A stretch of 64,000 nt of DNA from assembly GCF_000409775.1 (NCBI RefSeq), contig NZ_KE332388.1, forward strand, positions 926,777 through 990,776. The letters run 5' to 3'. The stretch is from Litchfieldella anticariensis FP35 = DSM 16096. Its GTDB lineage: Bacteria; Pseudomonadota; Gammaproteobacteria; Pseudomonadales; Halomonadaceae. Under the pieces are notes generated by a model. That model had not been told where the DNA came from. It ran no database searches and saw only the letters and a list, made by a program, of their open reading frames with translations. The position numbers and the translations under genes are program-made. How positions within the stretch are numbered: position 1 is the stretch's first letter; each line of letters begins with the position of its first letter. This document shows, one piece after another, positions 51,551-59,295 of the stretch.

Positions 51551-52819
51551 TCACCCCTTATAGAAAATACTTATTGTTTCTTGTTTTATAGACGTCCATG
51601 ATTGCCGAGTTCGCTTTTGACTTATTGATCGATCAACTTCAAAAAAAGCTGACCAACCACTTAGTTCAAGCTGCTCTCGCATAAGGTTTAAACCAATTTC
51701 ACGGCCGTGATTTTTATGCGGCAATATTGCCGCTATAAAGCCAGTCTCTATAAATTTAGCTTGCCTCTCAACTGCAGAAGCCAGCTCTTCAGCCCACACT
51801 CTTCGAGAATCTTTGTTGAACCGCTTTCTCCGAGCTCCAATTTCTCGCGAAACAAGTATCTTTATTTCCTCTTCGGTATAACCTAGGGAATAGAAAGAAA
51901 GTTTCTGTGAGTACAAATAGTCTATAGCATCCCCATAAGGCGGAGAGGTAATTATCGCGGAAACAGGAATGTCATAGTAAGACAAGAGATCATCGCTAGA
52001 CGACCAATCATAGACATCCACTCTCAACACCATCCCGTCAAACAAGTTATTATTAGCTCTAACCTCGGTTTTCCTAAGAGAACCCAAGAACCTAACAACC
52101 CATTTTTTAAAATATGATCTTACATGCTTATAAGTGAAAGCCTTTGGTTTTACATTGTCCGCAATATGCCCCCAGCTTTTCACCTGAGATGACATACTTC
52201 TGATGTTTGATGAGATCATATAGTGAAAAAACAGCCTTGCGAAGGGACTTTGCAAAGTTAAAGCCTTCTTTAAAAACTCATCAAGTTCAAGTAGCGAACT
52301 CTTATGAATCCAACTCTCCAGTGCCTCATTATTAAGCTGTGGCCTTTTTACCACCACCTCTTCAAACCGTCTTGAACTAGGGGAAAGCATGCCATCTAAA
52401 TATTGTTGCATATCTAAAGCATGCTCATCGATAGCCTCATCCTTACAAAAGATTGACTGACTTGACTCATCGATAAAGTCAACAACATTCTTAAAGAAAG
52501 CTTCAAAATCTTTCTCTGAACATGCTTTCAAAGCTAATAGTCCACAAAAAACATAGCTACTTAAAGCACCGATGGGATTCAAATCAGTAACCCAAACTCT
52601 GCGCCCTAGTCGTATTGCTTCCGCAGCAGTAGTCCCCACCCCTGAAAAAGGGTCAAAAATAACATCACCGTGTCTAGTCAGACTCTGAATTAATGCTGAT
52701 GGAACTTGGCTTGTAAAAGTACCAGGATACCAATGAGGTAGCGTCGTTACTCCTTTTTGAGCTACAGAAAAGTCCCAATCAATAAGTTTTAATTGACTAG
52801 CAATTGTTGACTTTTTCAC
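51551..52819 (-). CDS. DNA methyltransferase (N4-cytosine/N6-adenine type)
   Basis: 422 aa. The SAM-binding motif DPFSGVGTT (residues 56-64) and 'VWVTDLNP' lie N-terminal; the catalytic motif SPPYGD is near residue 292. SPPY favours N4-cytosine methylation, and motif I before IV with a long insert between is alpha-like order. No cognate restriction endonuclease is adjacent. Its start overlaps the HD gene stop by 4 bp. It could mark self DNA for the operon's other proteins. Confidence 0.88.
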   Translation of the reverse strand: MKKSTIASQLKLIDWDFSVAQKGVTTLPHWYPGTFTSQVPSALIQSLTRHGDVIFDPFSGVGTTAAEAIRLGRRVWVTDLNPIGALSSYVFCGLLALKACSEKDFEAFFKNVVDFIDESSQSIFCKDEAIDEHALDMQQYLDGMLSPSSRRFEEVVVKRPQLNNEALESWIHKSSLLELDEFLKKALTLQSPFARLFFHYMISSNIRSMSSQVKSWGHIADNVKPKAFTYKHVRSYFKKWVVRFLGSLRKTEVRANNNLFDGMVLRVDVYDWSSSDDLLSYYDIPVSAIITSPPYGDAIDYLYSQKLSFYSLGYTEEEIKILVSREIGARRKRFNKDSRRVWAEELASAVERQAKFIETGFIAAILPHKNHGREIGLNLMREQLELSGWSAFFEVDRSISQKRTRQSWTSIKQETISIFYKG

Positions 52820-54135
52820 AGTAGCTCCAATTGCGTTTCAGAGACCTGATCTGGAAACAACGGATCATTTATTTTTTTTATTTCTCCAGAAACAAACTCA
52901 CCAAGAACTTCCTTGATAAGCTCATAACAAGCGTGCTCAGACACGTTATTTTTAATAGGCAAGCTTGAAAAAACACCAATAAGCAATTGGCAACTATCTT
53001 GACCTATTATTTGACACTCACCCTTATCTCTTAGGTAAACTTTTATTGATCGCTCTGTCTTACCTTTATCTTTTATGAAATGAACAACAAAACCATTAGA
53101 AACACCTAACCTTCCTTTAAACACAGACTTTATTCTTGCTTCAATTTCATTCTTCACAGGTGCACTAGAAAGACGTGGATAATCTCCTATATCTTCAGTT
53201 AAAGCTAAAAAAAGCGGGGTGTAAAGATCCCCAGTTCGTAGATTTTTGACGAGTTGTCCAATCTCTTGATTTTCACCAACAGAGCTTTCTATAAGATGTT
53301 CCAGAAATTCATCATCTGTCATTTTCCAATTACTTGACTCAATAAGATTTCTCTCAACAGCAATTTCAATGGCCTTAGTTAACATGGCTTTAGCAGAAAA
53401 CTCAGCCCAATCCAACAAAAGAAACCTGTAAAGGTTCTTTCGAATTATTTGCCATTGAGATATTTTATCTACATGATCAGCTGTTATTGAAACCATGCCT
53501 TCATGGCACGAAATATTCTTAGCGAGAGACAGTGCTATTGTCGCGTCTCGCTTGCTGGCTATTCCTACATGGTAGGCAAGGCGGACTACATTATCTATGT
53601 TATCTAAATCGATTGTTCCTGAAATAAGCGGCCCATACTCCCCCTCTCCTTTTATCAATGAAGTCACATCAGTCCATATATTTTTAAGTTTATCGCCAGC
53701 TCCGAAAGGCTTTCCTGAAAAGGAGACATTTGCATCAACCATCTGGTGAAAATTCAATTTTTCACCATACATCAAATCTTCATGTTTGAATGCTTCATCA
53801 ATTTCATTGTCTTCTACAACATACTGAAAGGAATGTCCAAATGGCCCAGTCTGCATATCGTGCAAAACTGCTGCTGCAACCATAGGCTTACCCCATACGC
53901 TGGAAACATTCTCTGCTTGACTTTTCACCCATTCTTTAGCCAAACACATCACACCAAGGACATGCTCAAATCTCGATATTTCAGATGCGCCAGTTATTAA
54001 CAAGGAATTTATATTACACATCCTTACATAGCGAAGCCTCTGAACTTCTGGCAAAAAAATCAACGAATACTCAAACTCAGTAAGCTCAACCACACCATAC
54101 AAGGGGTCATAAAACCTCATTTTACGAGCGTCCAT
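52816..54135 (-). CDS. HD superfamily phosphohydrolase (SAMHD1/YdhJ-like)
   Basis: 439 aa from the ATG at 54135 (AGGGAG site); longer frames run back into the FAD gene. The start 'FYDPLYGVVELTEFEYSLIFLPEVQRLRYVRM' and 'RFEHVLGVMCLA' (H58), HD at 92-93, and 'IDLDNIDNVVR' match the COG1078/SAMHD1-type dNTP triphosphohydrolases. The usual HDIGH-x-x-FSH is HDM-Q-T-GPFGH, so one secondary His is Thr96. Likely a nucleotide triphosphohydrolase. Overlaps the FAD gene by 14 bp and the methyltransferase gene by 4 bp. Confidence 0.85.
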   Translation of the reverse strand: MDARKMRFYDPLYGVVELTEFEYSLIFLPEVQRLRYVRMCNINSLLITGASEISRFEHVLGVMCLAKEWVKSQAENVSSVWGKPMVAAAVLHDMQTGPFGHSFQYVVEDNEIDEAFKHEDLMYGEKLNFHQMVDANVSFSGKPFGAGDKLKNIWTDVTSLIKGEGEYGPLISGTIDLDNIDNVVRLAYHVGIASKRDATIALSLAKNISCHEGMVSITADHVDKISQWQIIRKNLYRFLLLDWAEFSAKAMLTKAIEIAVERNLIESSNWKMTDDEFLEHLIESSVGENQEIGQLVKNLRTGDLYTPLFLALTEDIGDYPRLSSAPVKNEIEARIKSVFKGRLGVSNGFVVHFIKDKGKTERSIKVYLRDKGECQIIGQDSCQLLIGVFSSLPIKNNVSEHACYELIKEVLGEFVSGEIKKINDPLFPDQVSETQLELL

Positions 54136-55309
54136 TTTTAAACTCCCTTGATGCCAGTACACCTGAAACGGCTGCTTGCAGTAGCCCTCGAGCATGCCCA
54201 GATACATCACCCAAACAATATACATCAGATATGGAGGTTTTAAAGCTCCCCTTCACTGAAAAAGTGTCCCAATGCCAATCAATGAGAGGCATGTGAATGA
54301 TATGTGGCTTACTCCAGTCAACAAGCCCTTTTGACATTAAAAAATCTGCAAAATCCTTTAGCTTTGAAACGCTACTTTTCCCATATAATTCCTTAAGCAA
54401 AGGTTCAGCTCGTCCCAAAAAACCGCTCTCAACAGTCACTCCATTTTCAATCAAACAAGGTTGTATATCATGATAATACGAAACAATTCTATTTAAAACC
54501 TCTGCCTTTGCATCCAAGCGCAATAATATCCCGAAATTTGCTCTTTCTACATTACAACTAGCCACAACTCCACCAGGTATAGAAACCCCATTATAATCAT
54601 AATAATAAACTTCACCTGGCGAATTCAAACAAAAGGTTCGACATCTATCCTTGATAATCTTGGCATCCGGTCCCAGGCTTCTCAACTTCTTTAAATCTTC
54701 TAAACTGAAGAACTCAACCCTTACTCCTACATCAATCCCTTTTCCCTTCGTGGCCTTAACTCCCAAAGATTTAATCAGTGAATTATTACGCCTACCGCCG
54801 GCAAAGAAGATAGTTTTTGCCGACTCCACAACATCTCCATCATCTGATCTTATTTTTACATCAAATAGTTCACGATCATTCTTTATCTCGACACATTCGC
54901 CCTGTACAACTGGTATATTTTTTGACTTCAGCATCCCATCCAAATGGTTAACCAAAGTATTAATTTCTTCTTTCTCAAGAACCACAGATTGGTACTTTCT
55001 CAAGCTATCCATCTCTTTATTTACATCATGCGACTCAAATGAAGATGACAGATCCAACTCAAAAAAAGTTTCCACCTCACTTATTGCTGTATAAAGCTCT
55101 TTTTCACTCCCAGCCACATCAAGAAGGCCAAGTCCAGCGGGGGGGAGCGAAAACTTCGCTCCTGAAAACTTAACAAATCCACCAATACTGCCTTCAGCTT
55201 GTGGCAGTGATGCATCAATAACCAGAGGGGAGTAACCAAACTCCTTTAGTTTTAACGCTGAAACGATTCCAGCCAGCCCCCCTCCGATTATCGCTACATC
55301 ATACTTCAT
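54122..55309 (-). CDS. FAD-dependent oxidoreductase, first gene of the island operon
   Basis: 395 aa from the ATG at 55309 (GAGGA site). Rossmann motif 'DVAIIGGGLAGIVSALKL' at residues 4-21 and a C-terminal FAD-binding segment 'VYCLGDVSGHARGLLQAAVSGVLAS', as in COG2509/HI0933-type flavoproteins. The middle 'FSLPPAGLGLLDVAGSEKELYTAI' has no assigned function. It is the promoter-proximal gene of the four-gene AT-rich operon; such an enzyme beside a methyltransferase and nucleotide-handling proteins is unusual. Confidence 0.85.
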   Translation of the reverse strand: MKYDVAIIGGGLAGIVSALKLKEFGYSPLVIDASLPQAEGSIGGFVKFSGAKFSLPPAGLGLLDVAGSEKELYTAISEVETFFELDLSSSFESHDVNKEMDSLRKYQSVVLEKEEINTLVNHLDGMLKSKNIPVVQGECVEIKNDRELFDVKIRSDDGDVVESAKTIFFAGGRRNNSLIKSLGVKATKGKGIDVGVRVEFFSLEDLKKLRSLGPDAKIIKDRCRTFCLNSPGEVYYYDYNGVSIPGGVVASCNVERANFGILLRLDAKAEVLNRIVSYYHDIQPCLIENGVTVESGFLGRAEPLLKELYGKSSVSKLKDFADFLMSKGLVDWSKPHIIHMPLIDWHWDTFSVKGSFKTSISDVYCLGDVSGHARGLLQAAVSGVLASREFKNGRS

Positions 55310-55650
55310 AACGTCCTCTTCCCATCCTCGCTGAAGGAAATACCTACCGACACAAGCCATAGACCAAATATACCAACCATATGGTGCGCTCGTCACAAAA
55401 TGTATGGTCAGCCTGGCTTTCGCAACGTGGATCTTCGACACTGACAAAGTGGGCTTGCGCCAATGTATCCGGGCTCTTGATGGGCACACATCACTGGCGC
55501 CCGGCCCTCGATGAGAAGCCGCACCTGTTCGACCTCAAAAAAGCCTCAGCATCGCGATGCTATTTTTGCGATCAGGTTCTCGGACAGGTGGTGAGCCGTT
55601 TGTCGTCATCGTGATCCTACGCCGCAAACCCCGTAGGCTGGGTCAATCTC
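55310..55650. other. Promoter region of the island operon and IS110 border
   Basis: 341 bp between the FAD gene start and the IS110-family transposase stop. A 77-codon plus-strand frame (55381-55614) has no family resemblance and no ribosome site. The promoter of the four-gene operon must be in its left part. Confidence 0.4.
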
Positions 55651-56670
55651 TCAGGCGAGCGTCGCGCCCGGTGATGGACGGAACTCACCACCCTTGGCCA
55701 GGATCGCCCAGGCGATTCTGGCCATCTTGTTGGCCAGGGCGCAGGCCACGACGTTCGAATGCCGCCGACAGCCCAGCTCCCTGAGCCAATCACCTAATCG
55801 ATCGTTGCGCTGGTTCTGCCGCTGCATCACCGCGCGGGCGCCCTGCACCAGTAGCCGTCTCAGGTGGCCATCACCTCGCTTGCTGATCCCCAACAGGCGC
55901 GGCTTTCCTCCCGTGGCGTACTGCCGGGGTACCAACCCCAATGATGCGGCAAACTCGCGACCCGAGCGATAGTGCGAGGCATCGCCTGCCGTCCCAACGA
56001 TCGCACTGGCTGTAATCGGGCCAATACCCGGAATCGTCATCAGCCGCCGAGCGGCATCATCACGACGTGTGAGCTGCTCGACCTCCTCCTCCAAGGCGGC
56101 GATCTCATCACACAGCGTGTGGTAATGCGCCTGGAGGCGCCGCACGAGCGCCACGAACGCCGTCGGCAAATGCTCCAGGTAAGTATCGAGACGACGAATC
56201 GCCGCATGGCCAACCGGCAGTGCCACACCAAATTCGAGCAGGAAACCGTGGAGGCGATTCATGACCGCCGTGCGTTCAGCGACCAAGCCCTGGCGAGAGC
56301 GGTGTAACGCCGAGAGGAGCTGTTGATCCTCGCTCTTGATGACTGCGAAGCGCATGGTGGGGCGTGATGCCGCTTCGCAGATGGCCTCGGCATCGACGAA
56401 ATCGTTCTTGTTGGTCTTGACGAAAGGCTTGACGTATTGCGGGGGAACCAACCGCACGTCATGCCCAAGCGCCTGGATCTGGCGGGCCCAGTAATGACAC
56501 CCGGCGCAGGACTCCATCACGACGAGGCAGGCTGGCTGCTGAGCCAAGTGTGGCAGCAGTTTCTGTCGGGATAGGGCTTTGCGTAACAAGGGCTTGCCGT
56601 GACGGTTCTGAGCATGAAGATGGAAGGTCCGCTTGCCCAGATCAATACCGATGATGGCGGGAGTGGTCAT
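55651..56670 (-). CDS. IS110-family transposase (bridge-RNA recombinase type)
   Basis: 339 aa. N-terminal DEDD RuvC-like domain ('IIGIDLGKRTFHLHAQ', 'VVMESCAGCHYWARQI', 'KTNKNDFVDAEAI') and a C-terminal transposase_20 domain with the serine-containing 'LMTIPGIGPITASAIVG' and 'YRSGREFAASLGLVPRQYATGGKPRLLGISKRGDGHLRRLL'. Appears intact. IS110 elements lack long terminal inverted repeats, so the exact element ends (roughly 55.6-56.75 kb) cannot be fixed here. Confidence 0.94.
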   Translation of the reverse strand: MTTPAIIGIDLGKRTFHLHAQNRHGKPLLRKALSRQKLLPHLAQQPACLVVMESCAGCHYWARQIQALGHDVRLVPPQYVKPFVKTNKNDFVDAEAICEAASRPTMRFAVIKSEDQQLLSALHRSRQGLVAERTAVMNRLHGFLLEFGVALPVGHAAIRRLDTYLEHLPTAFVALVRRLQAHYHTLCDEIAALEEEVEQLTRRDDAARRLMTIPGIGPITASAIVGTAGDASHYRSGREFAASLGLVPRQYATGGKPRLLGISKRGDGHLRRLLVQGARAVMQRQNQRNDRLGDWLRELGCRRHSNVVACALANKMARIAWAILAKGGEFRPSPGATLA

Positions 56671-56694
56671 GGCGTGGTCCTCTGCAAAAGAAGA

Positions 56695-56723
56695 AGCCCA
56701 GCAAGCATAGCCTGCTGGGCTTC
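56695..56723 (-). ncRNA. Hairpin in the IS110 non-coding end, possible bridge-RNA part
   Basis: A 10-bp perfect stem AAGCCCAGCA / TGCTGGGCTT sits just upstream of the transposase start. IS110 elements express a structured bridge RNA from a non-coding end; this hairpin is the only clear structure there. Only about 90 bp separate the transposase from the IS3 element, so a full bridge RNA is not certain. Confidence 0.3.
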
Positions 56724-56810
56724 GAGGTCAGGCTGACCATCTCATTAAAGCCCGCACCTATGAACTGACCCCCGAAAGTTGGACACCGCTCCAACTGTAG
56801 GGGGTTTTGC

Positions 56811-57326
56811 ATGGCGAGGTATTCCAGTGAGTTCAAGTTACAAGTGGTCCTGCACCACGAGAGTCCGGCGGGAGGAAGCAGACGCACAGCGATACAGTTC
56901 GGGCTGGATAGAGGTGTTGTCAGGTCATGGGTAGAGGTCTATCGCCAACATGGTGAGGCAGGATTGGCTCGCCGTACACGCCCCCAGGTCTATGATCTGG
57001 CCTTCAAGCTGAAAGTCGTGCGTTTTCTCGAAGAAGGCGGCTCTCTTCGTGAGGCCAGTGCTTACTTCAACATCCCAGCGCGTACTACCATTAGAGAATG
57101 GCGGCGCCAGTATGCCTCTCATGGGGTTGACGGCTTGTCTGACCGCCGTGGGAGACCTCGTGTGAAAAAGAAGAAACCGCCATCCTCTGGTACCAAGGCA
57201 CCTGACCAGATGTCGCCAGAAGAAATGGCGGAGGAGTTGGCCTATCTGCGAGCAGAGAACGCCTATCTAAAAAAGCTGAAAGCCTTGGCTCAGTCAAAAC
57301 GATCAACCGAAGAGAAAAAACGTTGA
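56811..57326 (+). CDS. IS3 transposase subunit OrfA
   Basis: 171 aa. Two HTH segments ('GSRRTAIQFGLDRGVVRSWVEVYRQHG', 'SLREASAYFNIPARTTIREWRRQY') and a C-terminal leucine-zipper region ('EMAEELAYLRAENAYLKKLKAL'), the normal OrfA plan with an IS150-like double HTH. The 3' end holds six A residues (GAG AAA AAA CGT TGA), a slippery site for a -1 frameshift into orfB. Confidence 0.92.
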   Translation: MARYSSEFKLQVVLHHESPAGGSRRTAIQFGLDRGVVRSWVEVYRQHGEAGLARRTRPQVYDLAFKLKVVRFLEEGGSLREASAYFNIPARTTIREWRRQYASHGVDGLSDRRGRPRVKKKKPPSSGTKAPDQMSPEEMAEELAYLRAENAYLKKLKALAQSKRSTEEKKR

Positions 57327-58174
57327 TCATCAATGAGCTAAGGCAAAGCCATGCGCTTGCTTACTTGCTGCGTGCAGCTGGCCTTGCGCGTAGCGTCTAT
57401 TACTACTGGCGAAAAGTGCTTCAGCGCCCAGATGCTTATGTGTCCGAAAGACAGCTTATCCATCGTATCTTCCATGCCCACAAGGGGCGCTACGGCTATC
57501 GCCGCATGACGCTGGCCCTTCGGAGGGAAGGCTGTCATCTCAATCACAAGACCGTCCAGAAGTTGATGATACAGGCAGGACTAAAATCAACAGTGCGACC
57601 CAAGCGTTACCGGTCCTTCCGAGGTGACGAAGGTGGTCTCGCCGCCAACCGTCTACAGCGCCATTTCCGAGCAGACCGTCCGCATCAGAAGTGGGTAACA
57701 GATATTACAGAGTTCAACATTCGAGGGGAAAAGGTCTTCCTGTCACCGGTCATGGACCTCTATAACCGAGAAATCGTGGCATTCTCTATTGCCCGTACCC
57801 CTCGGCTGCCGATGGTCATGGCCATGCTGGGTAAAGCCTTGCAGCAGGTCAAAGATGCCGAAGGGCTGGTTCTTCATTCTGATCAGGGCTGGCAGTATCA
57901 GATGCCTGCCTATCACGCGGCGTTGACCGCTAGAGGAGCCGAGGTCAGCATGTCTCGTAGCGGGAACTGCCTGGACAATGCCGTCATCGAGAACTTCTTC
58001 GGCCTCTTGAAGAGTGAGTTCTTCCATGGCCAGAAATTTACTGGTGTAGAGAGGTTCATCAGGGAACTCCGGGCCTACATACGCTATTACAACCATGACC
58101 GCATCAAGGCCAACCTAAAAGGCCTGAGCCCTGTGGAATACAGGATCCAGGCCTTGGGGACCGCCACTACCTGA
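57323..58174 (+). CDS. IS3 transposase subunit OrfB (DDE)
   Basis: 283 aa from a TTG overlapping the orfA stop; production as an OrfAB fusion by -1 frameshift at the A6 run is the family norm. The rve core is intact: D in 'QKWVTDITEFNI', D in 'GLVLHSDQGWQY' and E in 'CLDNAVIENFFGLLKSE', with the 'HTH_21' element 'HKGRYGYRRMTLALRREG' at the start. Confidence 0.93.
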   Translation: MIINELRQSHALAYLLRAAGLARSVYYYWRKVLQRPDAYVSERQLIHRIFHAHKGRYGYRRMTLALRREGCHLNHKTVQKLMIQAGLKSTVRPKRYRSFRGDEGGLAANRLQRHFRADRPHQKWVTDITEFNIRGEKVFLSPVMDLYNREIVAFSIARTPRLPMVMAMLGKALQQVKDAEGLVLHSDQGWQYQMPAYHAALTARGAEVSMSRSGNCLDNAVIENFFGLLKSEFFHGQKFTGVERFIRELRAYIRYYNHDRIKANLKGLSPVEYRIQALGTATT

Positions 58175-58240
58175 ATCAACCCGTCCAACTATTGGGGGTC
58201 ACTTCACCTAGGCGGGCTTATGAGGCACATCGAAACCACA

Positions 58241-58570
58241 TCACTCCCACTCGGTCGTCGCGGGCGGCTTGCTGCTGACGTCGTAGGTCGCAGGATACGC
58301 CTTCCAGCTCGCTGATGATGCGGTTGGAGACGGTTTCCAGCAGTTCATACGGCAGGAACACGACGAGGGCTTGGCTGGTCTTGTGGTACCAGTCGGCCTT
58401 GTACAGTTCGCGCAGCGGTTCAACCAGCTTGAGCTTCATGGTCTCGGGCAGGCCGCCGACGTTGTGGTGCGACTTGATCACGTGGGCCTTGATGGCCTTG
58501 GCGGCGGCGGATTCGATCACGTTGGAACAGTTCTCCGGCGTCGACGCGGATTACCTCCAAGCGCTATATC
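58241..58570 (-). pseudogene. guaA: Degenerate 3' remnant of guaA (GMP synthase)
   Basis: Minus-strand pieces of GMP synthetase in the right order but with large pieces missing: '[10 protein letters not shown]', then '[38 protein letters not shown]', then '[17 protein letters not shown]', '[18 protein letters not shown]', and in another frame '[15 protein letters not shown]' with the normal TGA stop. The ATP-pyrophosphatase and dimerisation parts between these blocks are deleted, and there are at least two frameshifts. The original terminator follows, interrupted by the IS3 element. The functional guaA must be elsewhere. Confidence 0.88.
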
Positions 58571-58582
58571 GAGACAACCACG

Positions 58583-59200
58583 TCATCGTGAATGCCCTTG
58601 CAGTCCCCCTTGGATCAGCGAGGCGAACGCCTCGGCAGCTTCAGCCTCGCTGCAGTTGCCGCGCACCATTGCGGCCGAGAGCGCTTCACCCGCGCCAATC
58701 AGGCCAATGCAGCGCCGTTCCAGCTCGACTGGCGACAAGGTACTGTGCGGCTTCAACACGGTTGCGAACAACTGCACGTAGCCGTCGAGCAGTTCCTGGT
58801 ACACCGCTTCCTTTTCCTCGCTACCCGCCAGCGCAGCGCTCACCGCATGCCATTCACCGCTCGTATCGGCATAACAATGGATGTAGGTGGCCGCGAGCAC
58901 CTCAACGGTTTCTTCAAGGCTCCGCTCGCCGGTGGTCAACGCGTTCCGGAGCGCGTTCGCCTGCTCGATATCGATCGACTTGTAGAGTTCGATCAGTAGT
59001 TTTGATCGCGTACCGAAGTGATCGTAGGCGACCGGTTTGGAGACGCCAGCGCGCGTGGCCAGATGCCCCAGGGTCAGCCGATCCGCCCCTTCATCCCGCA
59101 CGATCAGAATTGCCGTGTCGAGCAGTTGACGCCGCCGCTCTGCCTTGGAAAGCCTGCGCGAGGTCGCTTCCCGGCCCGCACGTTTCGTATTGCTCGTCAT
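58583..59200 (-). CDS. TetR/AcrR family transcriptional regulator
   Basis: 205 aa. HTH 'RRRQLLDTAILIVRDEGADRLTLGHLATRAGVSKPVAYDHFGTRSKLL' at about residues 22-69, helical ligand domain behind it. Its start faces that of the NAD(P)-binding protein gene at 59296 with 95 bp between, holding two palindromes that fit TetR operators. It most likely represses both itself and that gene. Confidence 0.93.
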   Translation of the reverse strand: MTSNTKRAGREATSRRLSKAERRRQLLDTAILIVRDEGADRLTLGHLATRAGVSKPVAYDHFGTRSKLLIELYKSIDIEQANALRNALTTGERSLEETVEVLAATYIHCYADTSGEWHAVSAALAGSEEKEAVYQELLDGYVQLFATVLKPHSTLSPVELERRCIGLIGAGEALSAAMVRGNCSEAEAAEAFASLIQGGLQGHSR

Positions 59201-59219
59201 TCCATCCTTCCTGTTGCAA

Positions 59220-59268
59220 AACCTACCAAAGGTAGGTTAGCGTGCAAACAACCTACTAATGGTAGGTT
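59220..59268. promoter_or_regulatory. Tandem TetR operators
   Basis: Two related palindromes: AACCTACC-AAA-GGTAGGTT (59220-59238) and AACCTAC-TAATG-GTAGGTT (59250-59268). Their centres are 30 bp apart, about three helical turns. The second lies close to the start codon of the regulated gene. Confidence 0.75.
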
Positions 59269-59295
59269 TCTAGCATGAGAAAAGGAGGATTGGCA

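Larger units (their letters stand above)
56761..58206 (+). mobile_element. IS3-family insertion sequence (1446 bp)
   Basis: Inverted repeats: left TGAACTGACCCCCGAAAGTT and right (reverse complement) TGAAGTGACCCCCAATAGTT, both then running into GGAC. The target duplication is CCTA (56757-56760 and 58207-58210). It carries orfA and orfB on the plus strand. The target is the loop of a terminator hairpin: AAGCCCGC (56748-56755) on one side and GCGGGCTT (58212-58219) on the other. Confidence 0.92.

Noticed and set aside
58241-58520. Intact-looking 100-codon minus-strand frame near the island border
   Set aside because: It is not a small gene but stitched blocks of guaA with frameshift; the true GuaA ending lies in a different frame.
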